Below are positions 53,767 to 62,225 of a stretch of 64,000 nt of DNA, piece by piece; positions within the stretch are counted from its first letter, which is position 1, and every line of letters begins with the position of its first letter. The translations under genes were made by a program, and so were the position numbers. The notes beneath the pieces were generated by a model. It searched no databases, had not been told where the DNA came from, and saw only the letters and a program-made list of their open reading frames with translations. This DNA comes from Rummeliibacillus sp. POC4 (GTDB lineage: Bacteria > Bacillota > Bacilli > Bacillales_A > Planococcaceae): NCBI RefSeq assembly GCF_003576525.1, contig NZ_QWUA01000007.1:1-64000 (forward strand), given 5' to 3'.

Positions 53767-55878
53767 ATGGAAGCTACAAAAATAGATTATACAGAAATTG
53801 CAAAACCACAATATTATAATAACCGTGAGCTTAGCTGGCTGGCGTTCAATGAGCGAGTTCTTCAAGAAGCAGAGGATACAAATAATCCATTATTAGAGCG
53901 ATTAAAATTTTTAGCTATTTTTAGTTCTAATTTAGATGAATTCTTTATGGTTAGAGTAGCTGGATTGCAAGATCAAGTTAGAGCTGGTTTTCATAAACCA
54001 GAAAATAAGTCAGGGCTTACGCCTAAAGAACAATTGGCTCGAATTTTAGAACGTACACAAGCATTAGTTGCTCGTCAAACAGAAGTATATAAAGATTTGG
54101 TATTAAAGCAACTTCCTAAAGAAAAAGTATACTTACAGAAAAAAGAGAAACTAAATAAAGAACAAGAATCGTTTTTGAATGAATACTTTGAAGAGATTAT
54201 CTTTCCTGTATTAACACCTGTAGCAGTAGATGCATATCGACCTTTTCCAACATTACTAAGTAAAACGATGAATCTAATCGTGCAGTTAGAGCATGAAGTA
54301 GCTGAACCTGAATTTCGAGAAAAAATAGCAGTCGTACAAGTACCATCTGTATTAGAACGCTTTATCCAGCTTCCTACTGCCAAAGATGAAATTCGTGGAG
54401 TTCTATTAGAAGATGTAATTATTTCAAATATCGATAAACTATTTTTGGGATATAAAGTGAAATCTGTTCAGTCTTTTCGGTTGACAAGAAATGCAGATTT
54501 AACAATTCATGAAGAAGGGGCACGGGACCTTCTTGTTGAAATTGAAAAAGAGTTAAAAAAGAGAAAATGGGGGGCTGTTAGCCGAATCGAAGTCCGTTCA
54601 GGCGAGATGAATCAAGATGTTTTACAATATTTGTTGAAAGTTTTAGAAGATTGGGAAGCAGATGTTTATAGTGTAGATTGCCCTTTAGATTTAACATTCT
54701 TATTCTCTTTTTGTAAGGCAATCAGTGAAGGAAGAGAGTATTTAGAGTATGAGAGCTTTATCCCACAAGCGCCATTAGATTTGCAATCCGACGAGAATCT
54801 ATTTGAAAAGGCATTGACACAAGATTTGTTTTTCCATCATCCATATGAGTCATTTGCGCCAATTGTCGACTTTGTAACAGAAGCTTCTGTTGACCCAACA
54901 GTTCTTGCGATTAAACAAACTTTATATAGAGTGAGTGGAAACTCACCTGTTATCCAAGCCTTGAAGCAAGCAGCTGAAAATGGTAAACAAGTGACTGTTT
55001 TAGTTGAGCTGAAAGCAAGATTTGATGAAGAAAATAATGTACATTGGGCGAAAGAATTAGAACAAGCAGGTTGTTTAGTGATTTACGGGATGCATAATTT
55101 AAAAACTCATTCTAAAATTACGCTAGTCGTTCGAAAACGCCAAGGTAGGATTGAACGATTTGTCCATTTAGGAACGGGAAATTATAATGATGCAACGGCA
55201 AAAGTCTATACGGATATGGGGATTATCACCACAAATAAAAAAATTGGTATTGACGCAACGAACTTCTTTAACTATTTAAGTGGGTATACAGAAAAACCAA
55301 ATTTCCATCATCTTGTTGTATCTCCATTCGATATTAGAAGTGAGTTTATCAAGTTAATAGATGAAGAGATTTTATGCCATAAAAAGTTTGGCAAAGGACA
55401 TATTCGCGCGAAGATGAATTCTTTAACCGATAAAGAGTTAATCATGAAATTGTATGAAGCTTCAATTGCCGGCGTCCGTATTGAGTTGGTTATTCGTGGC
55501 ATTTGTTGTTTAAGACCAGGAATACCGGGCATTAGTGAAAATATTACGGTCATCAGTATAGTTGGTAGATTTTTGGAACATTCGCGAATTTACTGGTTCC
55601 ATCATAATGGAGAAAATCGTTTATATCTATCCTCTGCTGATATGATGACAAGGAACATGATTAAACGTGTTGAGATTCTATTTCCGATTTTTGATACAGA
55701 GATAAAAAAACGTATTATGAAGATATTAGAAACTGAATTAGAGGATAATGTAAAAGCTCGTGTACAAGGGGCAGATGGCGTATATCGATATAAGGAAAAG
55801 AAAAAATCTGATGCTAGGATTAATAGCCAAGAGATTTTCTTGAAAGAGGCTTTCCATGGGTTAGTTGATGAGGAATAG
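53767..55878 (+). CDS. ppk: Polyphosphate kinase 1
   Basis: PPK1 reversibly makes polyphosphate from ATP. The N-terminus YNNRELSWLAFNERVLQEAE and FFMVRVAGLQDQVRAG are diagnostic. The phosphohistidine is expected in YGMHNLKTHSKITLVVRKRQ. RFVHLGTGNYNDATAKVYTD and the DIRSEF stretch complete the PLD-like core. The length of 703 residues is normal. It is directly coupled to ppx. Confidence 0.96.
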   Translation: MEATKIDYTEIAKPQYYNNRELSWLAFNERVLQEAEDTNNPLLERLKFLAIFSSNLDEFFMVRVAGLQDQVRAGFHKPENKSGLTPKEQLARILERTQALVARQTEVYKDLVLKQLPKEKVYLQKKEKLNKEQESFLNEYFEEIIFPVLTPVAVDAYRPFPTLLSKTMNLIVQLEHEVAEPEFREKIAVVQVPSVLERFIQLPTAKDEIRGVLLEDVIISNIDKLFLGYKVKSVQSFRLTRNADLTIHEEGARDLLVEIEKELKKRKWGAVSRIEVRSGEMNQDVLQYLLKVLEDWEADVYSVDCPLDLTFLFSFCKAISEGREYLEYESFIPQAPLDLQSDENLFEKALTQDLFFHHPYESFAPIVDFVTEASVDPTVLAIKQTLYRVSGNSPVIQALKQAAENGKQVTVLVELKARFDEENNVHWAKELEQAGCLVIYGMHNLKTHSKITLVVRKRQGRIERFVHLGTGNYNDATAKVYTDMGIITTNKKIGIDATNFFNYLSGYTEKPNFHHLVVSPFDIRSEFIKLIDEEILCHKKFGKGHIRAKMNSLTDKELIMKLYEASIAGVRIELVIRGICCLRPGIPGISENITVISIVGRFLEHSRIYWFHHNGENRLYLSSADMMTRNMIKRVEILFPIFDTEIKKRIMKILETELEDNVKARVQGADGVYRYKEKKKSDARINSQEIFLKEAFHGLVDEE

Positions 55879-55983
55879 AGCTAGTGGCGTCTACCTATTG
55901 GCATGATTTCTAGTTAGCCTTTATTAATAAGAAGATCTGTTTTAGTGGGTTCTAAGTTATAATTATTATAAATAAGGTCTTAA

Positions 55984-56020
55984 TACCTAAAATTAGCGAG
56001 TGCTTTTTAGGTTATTTATA
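55984..56020 (+). terminator. Weak hairpin after ppk
   Basis: ACCTAAAA (55984-55991) and TTTTAGGT (56005-56012) pair around a 13-base loop, followed by TATTTATATT. It is the only terminator candidate between ppk and the next gene. Confidence 0.35.
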
Positions 56021-56115
56021 TTAAAAGATTAAAAAATAAGTCTAATTTTTATATGAATTCTCATTGAAATCGATTATCATAGGAATATAGTTTATGTTTT
56101 CATTGGAGGCATGAC

Positions 56116-58113
56116 ATGAAAGGGACAACTTTAGACCTTACGACTTTGCATAATATGGCTAATTATTATAGTGAGTTAGATACAAATGCATTTAGTTTCG
56201 TAATTCATCGCATGGCAGATACATATTCTGTTGTTTTTGTGAATGATAGATGTAAAAAGCAGTTTGGAAATCTTCAAAAAGAACATCAAATTGCAAAGGA
56301 TTATTTACCAAAAGATATTTGGTTACCATTAAAGACATTGCTAGAAAATACACAAAGCAATATCGTAACAAAACAACTTGGAGAAAATTATAAAATCACA
56401 TTATTAGTAGTTCATGAAGAAAAAAATTCTTACTATTTTTGTGCCTTAAATAATACAAAACAAGCCTCACCTTCTGTATTGTTTGAACATAATTTAGATC
56501 CAATTATTACGATTGAGGCTAATGGTACTATTATCAATGCTAATCATATAGCGAACGGAAAATTTGGTTACAAAAGTTCTAACATAAATGGTAAGTCCTT
56601 TTATGAATTCATCTCGGTATTTTCAAAAGAAACTGTGCAAAAGTTCATTAAAAATACGGTAAAGTTGCAAAAGCCAATTGAACTAGCGGAATGTGGTTTT
56701 AAAACAATCGATGGGAAAACATTAAATATATTCGCTAAGAGTATTCCGATAATCGAACAACAACAAGTAAGCAAAATATTGTTAATATTACGAGATATCA
56801 CACCTTATAGCTTGGAAAATTCATGTGTTACGTATCTAACTTATCATGACCAATTAACTGGGGTATGGAATAAGAAAGCACTAACCAAGCATTTTCAAGA
56901 TTTTGTAGAAACAGCTAAGCAAAGAAAAAATAAAGTAGCAATCATGTCCATTGATCTGGAACGTTTTAAGAAGATTAATGAGACGTATGGATCTGCTATT
57001 GGAGATGCTATTTTATGTGAAGTGGTCAATCGTATCTCTAGATTAACTAGTGAGTCTAGATATTTATATAGATTAAACGGTGATAATTTTATTTTTGTTA
57101 TTCAAAACGCTACGAAAGAAGAGATAAAATCTTATGCAATCCAAATCATTAATATTTTAAAGGAGCAGTTTATAGTAGAGGACTTAGAATTATCTATATC
57201 AGCATCTATAGGTATTGCGACTTTTCCAAATGATGGAGGAAATATTGATGAACTAATAAGAAAATCAAACCAAGCACAACTCTACGTAAAAGAAAAATTG
57301 CGCTCAGGATTTGATTTTTACCATAGTGATATGGAAGAGCAATTTCGAAATACGGCCCTCATGGAAGCACATTTACGTAGAGCAATTGAGAAACAAGAGC
57401 TAGAAGTATATTACCAGCCGCAAATTGAATTGGAAACTGGTAAAATTACAAGTTGTGAGGCATTACTTCGGTGGAAAAATCCAAAATTTGGATTTGTTTC
57501 TCCTGGACAGTTTATACCGATAGCCGAAGACTCGGGTCTCATAATTGAAATTGGTGATTGGGTAATAGAACAAGCTTGTAAACAGTTAAAAGAATGGAAA
57601 CTTTGTGGCATTTCCAATATAAGAATAGCTGTCAATATTTCACCTAAACAATTCAGAGAAGCTAAGTTATCTTCTAAAATTTTCCAATATTTAAGTGAAT
57701 ATGATGTTAATCCTAAAATGTTGGAGCTTGAAATTACCGAAAGCTCGATGACAGATGCCGAAGATACTATGATCATATTAAAGCAGCTAAAAAGCATGGG
57801 GCTTATTATTTCAATTGATGACTTTGGTACAGGCTACTCTTCGTTAAGTTACATAAAAAGATATCCAATAGACATTATTAAAATTGATCAATCGTTTATA
57901 AGAGATATGGATAATGATGAAAAAGATAGAGCAATAGCCAAGACAATTATTCACTTGGCACATAGTCTTGGGTTAGATGTCATTGCAGAAGGTGTGGAAA
58001 AAGAAGAACATGTTGGATTCTTAAAGGATCAACAATGCAAAAAGGCACAAGGCTTTTTATTTAGTAAACCAGTTCCAATCGATCAATTGATGAAAAACAT
58101 ACCGTTATCCTAA
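56116..58113 (+). CDS. PAS-GGDEF-EAL cyclic-di-GMP protein with degenerate GGDEF
   Basis: A PAS-like region covers about residues 125-235 (DPIITIEANGTIINANHIAN). The GGDEF domain (about 245-405) has NGDNF in YRLNGDNFIF where active cyclases have GGDEF, so synthase activity is unlikely. The EAL domain (about 415-660) keeps CEALLRWKN, ISIDDFGTGYSSLSYIKRYP and VIAEGVEKEEHV, so it can probably hydrolyse c-di-GMP. The length is 665 residues. It occupies the place of ykuI of B. subtilis, also an EAL protein. Confidence 0.9.
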   Translation: MKGTTLDLTTLHNMANYYSELDTNAFSFVIHRMADTYSVVFVNDRCKKQFGNLQKEHQIAKDYLPKDIWLPLKTLLENTQSNIVTKQLGENYKITLLVVHEEKNSYYFCALNNTKQASPSVLFEHNLDPIITIEANGTIINANHIANGKFGYKSSNINGKSFYEFISVFSKETVQKFIKNTVKLQKPIELAECGFKTIDGKTLNIFAKSIPIIEQQQVSKILLILRDITPYSLENSCVTYLTYHDQLTGVWNKKALTKHFQDFVETAKQRKNKVAIMSIDLERFKKINETYGSAIGDAILCEVVNRISRLTSESRYLYRLNGDNFIFVIQNATKEEIKSYAIQIINILKEQFIVEDLELSISASIGIATFPNDGGNIDELIRKSNQAQLYVKEKLRSGFDFYHSDMEEQFRNTALMEAHLRRAIEKQELEVYYQPQIELETGKITSCEALLRWKNPKFGFVSPGQFIPIAEDSGLIIEIGDWVIEQACKQLKEWKLCGISNIRIAVNISPKQFREAKLSSKIFQYLSEYDVNPKMLELEITESSMTDAEDTMIILKQLKSMGLIISIDDFGTGYSSLSYIKRYPIDIIKIDQSFIRDMDNDEKDRAIAKTIIHLAHSLGLDVIAEGVEKEEHVGFLKDQQCKKAQGFLFSKPVPIDQLMKNIPLS

Positions 58114-58126
58114 CTTATATATGAAT

Positions 58127-58178
58127 TTAAAGACGATTTAAAGCTAATGAAATGGCTTTAGCCGTCTTTATTTTTTTT
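58127..58178 (+). terminator. Terminator of the GGDEF-EAL gene
   Basis: AAAGACG with AAAGC pairs with GCTTT and CGTCTTT, followed by a long T-run. Confidence 0.85.
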
Positions 58179-58313
58179 ATTGTATTAACTCACCTTGATT
58201 ATTTGGAGGAAAAACTTTGATAGTTTTTAAATGTGCAATAATACAATATTTTTCATGAATAAAGTGGAATATAAAGTGGAATAATAAGCACTAAAAAAGA
58301 GAGAAGGTTTTCT

Positions 58314-58550
58314 ATGGGTGTATGGACTTGGCCATTAATATTTGTTGTGATACTGATTAGTGCGATTTCTTTTATATGGACGTTAAAAATTGCAAAAAAT
58401 CAAGGAGCACAAAGTGGACCTTATGATGAATCGTATTCGGAAACTGTAGAAAATAACCCAACAATGTTAAACCCCATTATTTGGTGTTATATTATTTCTG
58501 GTATTTTTATGGGGATTGTCATTATATATTATATTCTGCTCTATAGATAA
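58314..58550 (+). CDS. Small membrane protein with two helices
   Basis: This 78-residue protein has a helix at residues 7-26 (LIFVVILISAISFIWTLKIA), a polar acidic loop (GPYDESYSETVENN) and a second helix at 54-76 (IIWCYIISGIFMGIVIIYYI). AGAGAAGG precedes the ATG. I do not recognise the family. It lies between the EAL gene and darB, in its own short transcription unit. Confidence 0.7.
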   Translation: MGVWTWPLIFVVILISAISFIWTLKIAKNQGAQSGPYDESYSETVENNPTMLNPIIWCYIISGIFMGIVIIYYILLYR

Positions 58551-58594
58551 GAATTGCGCTCATAGCATGGCAACTTTTTTAGAAATACGAAAAA

Positions 58595-58608
58595 TGTAAA
58601 TGCTTTCA
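58595..58608. promoter_or_regulatory. cre-like site upstream of darB
   Basis: TGTAAATGCTTTCA differs from the CcpA operator consensus TGWAANCGNTNWCA at one position (C to T). It lies about 90 bases before the gene. Confidence 0.35.
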
Positions 58609-58696
58609 CGTACAGTATTGGAAATCTTTGAATACTATATGGTAAGATGAAATTGTAGTTTTGTTCGATTTTGAACAAGTGAAGGAGTAGAATACT

Positions 58697-59140
58697 ATGA
58701 TTTCTATGACTAGTAAAGATTTCCTTGAAACACCTATAGCAGATTTAATCATTTCTTCTGAAAAAGTTGCGCATGTCCAATTAGGAAATAGTGCAGAACA
58801 CGCATTGCTTGTACTGACCAAAACAGGGTACTCATCCATCCCAGTACTTGATGCACAATACCGTCTACATGGTTTACTTAGTATACGCATGATTACAGAA
58901 TCTATATTAGGGCTCGATCATATCGAATTTGAAAAACTAAACGAAATAAAAGTAAATGACATTATGGACACGAAAGTGGCGACATTAAATATTCATGATA
59001 AATTCCAAAAGGCTTTAGATCTTGTTATTAACCATGCGTTCTTATGTGTAATTGATGATGAAGGAAAATTCGTAGGTATTATGACGAGACGTGTAATTTT
59101 AAAGCAATTAAAAAAACATATTTATCAAGTAAATAATTAA
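58697..59140 (+). CDS. darB: c-di-AMP-binding CBS protein DarB (CbpB, YkuL)
   Basis: Two CBS motifs fill the 147 residues: TPIADLIISSEKVAHVQLGN to VLDAQYRLHGLLSIRMITES, and VNDIMDTKVATLN to DDEGKFVGIMTRRVILKQL. In B. subtilis and Listeria the free form stimulates Rel to make (p)ppGpp and c-di-AMP prevents this. The position before ccpC is the same as in B. subtilis. GTGAAGGAG precedes the ATG. The role here is inferred from the orthologue. Confidence 0.88.
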   Translation: MISMTSKDFLETPIADLIISSEKVAHVQLGNSAEHALLVLTKTGYSSIPVLDAQYRLHGLLSIRMITESILGLDHIEFEKLNEIKVNDIMDTKVATLNIHDKFQKALDLVINHAFLCVIDDEGKFVGIMTRRVILKQLKKHIYQVNN

Positions 59141-59152
59141 ATATGAAAATTA

Positions 59153-59187
59153 AGAAAAGGTCCTTATCAGGGCCTTTTCTTTTTGCT
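59153..59187 (+). terminator. Terminator of darB
   Basis: GAAAAGGTCC and GGGCCTTTTC flank a six-base loop and are followed by TTTTT. Confidence 0.9.
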
Positions 59188-59267
59188 TTTAAGATATTTG
59201 GATTGAAAATTCATCAAATCTGTATGAAGATAAGTATAACTGGTTTTATGAAAAGGAGGTTCTTTGA

Positions 59268-60164
59268 ATGACAACAACAGAAGCTCAGATCATCAAAGTG
59301 CTTTCTGAAGAAGGGAATATGCGAAAAGCTGCTGAACGATTATTCTTGTCCCAGCCAGCCTTATCCCAACGTTTACAATCCATTGAAAAAGATTGGAGTG
59401 CTCAACTTTTTATACGTTCACAAAAAGGATTGACACCAACACCAGCCGGTGAACTAGTTATTCAATACGCTATTGAAATAATTACAAAAAAAGAAGAAAT
59501 TTATGAAAACATTCAATCATTAAATTCAAAGGTGCATGGTACATTGAAAATCGCTTGTGCATCTATTGTTGGCCATACGTGGTTACCAAAAGTATTAAAG
59601 GATTTTGTGACACAATATCCAGATGCCAAAATATCTCTTATAACTGGATGGAGTTCAGAAATTGTAAAATCACTTTACGATGGAGAAGCACATGTTGGGA
59701 TTGTACGTGGCCACACAGATTGGAAAGGTGCCAAACAGCATCTTTTTCGAGATACATTATATTTAGTAGATACGGAAATAAATTCGATAGAGGATGTATA
59801 TAAGACAGAAAGACCCTTTATCCAATTTAAGAGTGATTCGAATTATTATCAAGAAATTCAACAATGGTGGCAAAGACATTTTCCGTCCAATCCTCGTCAC
59901 CAAATCACTGTAGATCAAATTGAAACTTGTAAACAAATGGCGCTGAATGGAATAGGGTACGCTATTTTACCATCCATTACATTAAGCGGAAAAGAAGAGG
60001 TCAATAAGATACCATTAACAAATAATGAAGAAGAATTTGAGTTAACCCGTGACACATGGCTAATTGGTTATGAGTCTTCATTTGAACTTAGACAAGTAGC
60101 AGCATTTGTAGAGCTTGTGAAAAAACATGCAGAATGTTTGTATGATTATTCAAAAAATAAATGA
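59268..60164 (+). CDS. ccpC: LysR-type catabolite regulator CcpC
   Basis: CcpC represses citrate synthase and aconitase genes and responds to citrate. The helix-turn-helix is [20 protein letters not shown] at residues 16-35. The effector domain keeps [53 protein letters not shown] and [20 protein letters not shown], all close to B. subtilis CcpC. The length is 298 residues. AAAGGAGG precedes the ATG. dapH follows in the same direction. Confidence 0.92.
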   Translation: MTTTEAQIIKVLSEEGNMRKAAERLFLSQPALSQRLQSIEKDWSAQLFIRSQKGLTPTPAGELVIQYAIEIITKKEEIYENIQSLNSKVHGTLKIACASIVGHTWLPKVLKDFVTQYPDAKISLITGWSSEIVKSLYDGEAHVGIVRGHTDWKGAKQHLFRDTLYLVDTEINSIEDVYKTERPFIQFKSDSNYYQEIQQWWQRHFPSNPRHQITVDQIETCKQMALNGIGYAILPSITLSGKEEVNKIPLTNNEEEFELTRDTWLIGYESSFELRQVAAFVELVKKHAECLYDYSKNK

Positions 60165-60226
60165 AATATTCTTGCTTTTCGTGTACAATAAGGGCATATT
60201 TTCAAATTTATAGGGGGAATTGTCGA

Positions 60227-60940
60227 ATGCAAAAATTAAACGCGCAAGAAATTATTTCGTATTTAGCAAATGCTAAAAAAGCAACACCTGTAAAAGTCTA
60301 TATAAAGGGTGAGAATGTTTCATCTTTAGCATTTGGAGAAAATAGTAAGGTTTTTGGTGAAGGCAATTCTATTGTAGTATTTGGTGAATGGGCTGAAGTA
60401 CAACAAACTTTAGAAGCAAATAAGAATATTATTGAAGATTATGTAGTTGAAAATGATCGCCGCAATTCTGCTGTACCAACTTTAGATTTAAAGGGAATTA
60501 ATGCACGTATTGAACCAGGTGCAATTATTCGTGACCAAGTAACGATTGGTAATAATGTTGTTATTATGATGGGAAGCGTCATTAATATCGGTGCTGAAAT
60601 TGGTGATCGTTCAATGATTGATATGAATGCAGTATTAGGCGGTCGTGCTACAGTAGGTAAAGATTGTCACATTGGGGCAGGTGCTGTACTTGCAGGTGTG
60701 ATTGAGCCACCTAGTGCAGATCCAGTAATAGTAGAAGACAATGTAATGATTGGTGCCAATGCAGTTGTATTAGAAGGCTGCAGAATTGGAGAAGGTGCTG
60801 TTGTTGCAGCTGGTGCGATTGTGACAAAAGACGTCCCTCCATATACTGTAGTAGTAGGTGCACCTGCAAAAGTTATTAAAGAAATCGATGAAAAAACAAA
60901 ATCTAAAACAGAAATTATGCAAGATCTTCGTCAATTATAA
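60227..60940 (+). CDS. dapH: Tetrahydrodipicolinate N-acetyltransferase
   Basis: DapH acetylates tetrahydrodipicolinate in the acetylase route to diaminopimelate and lysine. Hexapeptide repeats forming a left-handed beta-helix run from about residue 90 ([20 protein letters not shown], then [20 protein letters not shown]). The length is 237 residues. The start is ATG 60227 with AGGGGGAA ahead; the frame is open upstream into ccpC but without a ribosome site. dapL follows 14 bases on. Confidence 0.94.
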   Translation: MQKLNAQEIISYLANAKKATPVKVYIKGENVSSLAFGENSKVFGEGNSIVVFGEWAEVQQTLEANKNIIEDYVVENDRRNSAVPTLDLKGINARIEPGAIIRDQVTIGNNVVIMMGSVINIGAEIGDRSMIDMNAVLGGRATVGKDCHIGAGAVLAGVIEPPSADPVIVEDNVMIGANAVVLEGCRIGEGAVVAAGAIVTKDVPPYTVVVGAPAKVIKEIDEKTKSKTEIMQDLRQL

Positions 60941-60954
60941 GAGGGGTTGTTACG

Positions 60955-62079
60955 ATGAAGTCTTTATTGGAAATCAGAAGGGATTTACATAGAATTCCGG
61001 AAATAGGCTTTCAAGAAAAAAAGACACATAGATATTTGCTCAATATAATTGAACAATTGTGGAAGCCATATTTTAAGATTGATACATGGAAAACAGGTAT
61101 CATTGTTACAATTACGGGGAAAAATCCACAACTTAAAATAGGTTGGCGTACGGATATCGATGCATTGCCTATTAAAGAAAATACCGGATTACCGTATGAA
61201 TCTGAGCATCCTGGTTTTATGCATGCATGTGGTCATGATTTTCATATGACAATTGCACTTGGATTAGTAGAAGCCTTTTCGAAAGAACAACCAGAAAATA
61301 CGATTATCATCTATTTTCAACCAGCAGAAGAGGGACCAGGTGGGGCAAAACCAATGCTAGAGTGGATGCAGAAAGAACGTCCAGATTTAGTTCCTAACTA
61401 TATTTTTGCAATGCATATTGCACCAGAATATCCAGTTGGTACGGTTGCTACACGTCCAGGAATGCTTTTTGCAAATACATCTGAATTATTCATCAATCTT
61501 CAAGGAGTTGGTGGTCATGCTGCATATCCTCACCATACAAAGGATATGTCGGTTGCAGCCGCAAATTTAATGTTGCAACTCCAAACGATTGTTAGTCGTA
61601 ACTTAAACCCGCTAGATAGTGGAGTTATTACAATTGGCAAAATGACTTCAGGATATGTCCAAAATGTAATCGCAGAAAATGCAAGATTAGAGGGCACAAT
61701 TCGTACAATGTCCGCAGACTCAATGTCGCTTATTAAGAAGAGAATAGAAGCGTTATGTAAAGCAACTGAAATTGCTTTCGAATGTAAAGTAGAAATTGAC
61801 TATGGCTCTTCGTATTATCAAGTATATAACCAAGAACAATGTGCTAAAGCTCTATTAGCATGCGCTGAAGAAACTGAAGGAGTCGTACCTTATGAATGTC
61901 CACCTGCAATGACTGGTGAAGATTTTGGTTTCTTCTTAAAAGATATTCCAGGTGCCATGTTCTGGGGCGGTGCCAATACAGAATATGGATTACATCATGC
62001 TTCCATTCAACCTGATGAAGATTTGATCGAAGTAAATGTACGATTTGTTGAACGTTTTTTACGATATTATGGTATATAA
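60955..62079 (+). CDS. dapL: N-acetyldiaminopimelate deacetylase
   Basis: This M20-family metallo-amidohydrolase removes the acetyl group after transamination, giving LL-diaminopimelate. Metal ligands are in PGFMHACGHDFHMTIALG and FQPAEEGPGGAKPML, with a further histidine in the FAMHIAPEYPVG stretch. The dimerisation part has LQGVGGHAAYPHHTKDMSVA. The length is 374 residues. It forms one operon with dapH and ends at a strong terminator. Confidence 0.93.
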   Translation: MKSLLEIRRDLHRIPEIGFQEKKTHRYLLNIIEQLWKPYFKIDTWKTGIIVTITGKNPQLKIGWRTDIDALPIKENTGLPYESEHPGFMHACGHDFHMTIALGLVEAFSKEQPENTIIIYFQPAEEGPGGAKPMLEWMQKERPDLVPNYIFAMHIAPEYPVGTVATRPGMLFANTSELFINLQGVGGHAAYPHHTKDMSVAAANLMLQLQTIVSRNLNPLDSGVITIGKMTSGYVQNVIAENARLEGTIRTMSADSMSLIKKRIEALCKATEIAFECKVEIDYGSSYYQVYNQEQCAKALLACAEETEGVVPYECPPAMTGEDFGFFLKDIPGAMFWGGANTEYGLHHASIQPDEDLIEVNVRFVERFLRYYGI

Positions 62080-62090
62080 AATTTAAAATA

Positions 62091-62128
62091 GTAAGAGCTG
62101 AAGGATGACCTTCAGCTCTTTTATTTTG
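62091..62128 (+). terminator. Terminator of dapH-dapL
   Basis: AAGAGCTGAAGG and CCTTCAGCTCTT form a perfect 12-pair stem with a four-base loop, followed by TTATTTT. Confidence 0.95.
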
Positions 62129-62225
62129 TAGAAAAATGTAATTTATTATCGAATGTGCCAAAAATGGAACCTAATATAATGAAATTTCGTATTAGTATCA
62201 GAGAGAAGAAAAGGAGGCGTTTAAT

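Noticed and set aside
58114-58313. Search for the small RNA fsrA, which lies near ykuI in B. subtilis
   Set aside because: Only an ordinary terminator of the EAL gene is present; no CCCC-rich single strand was found.
60165-60226. Lysine riboswitch or T-box before dapH
   Set aside because: Only about 60 bases separate ccpC from dapH, too short for either, and no terminator is present.
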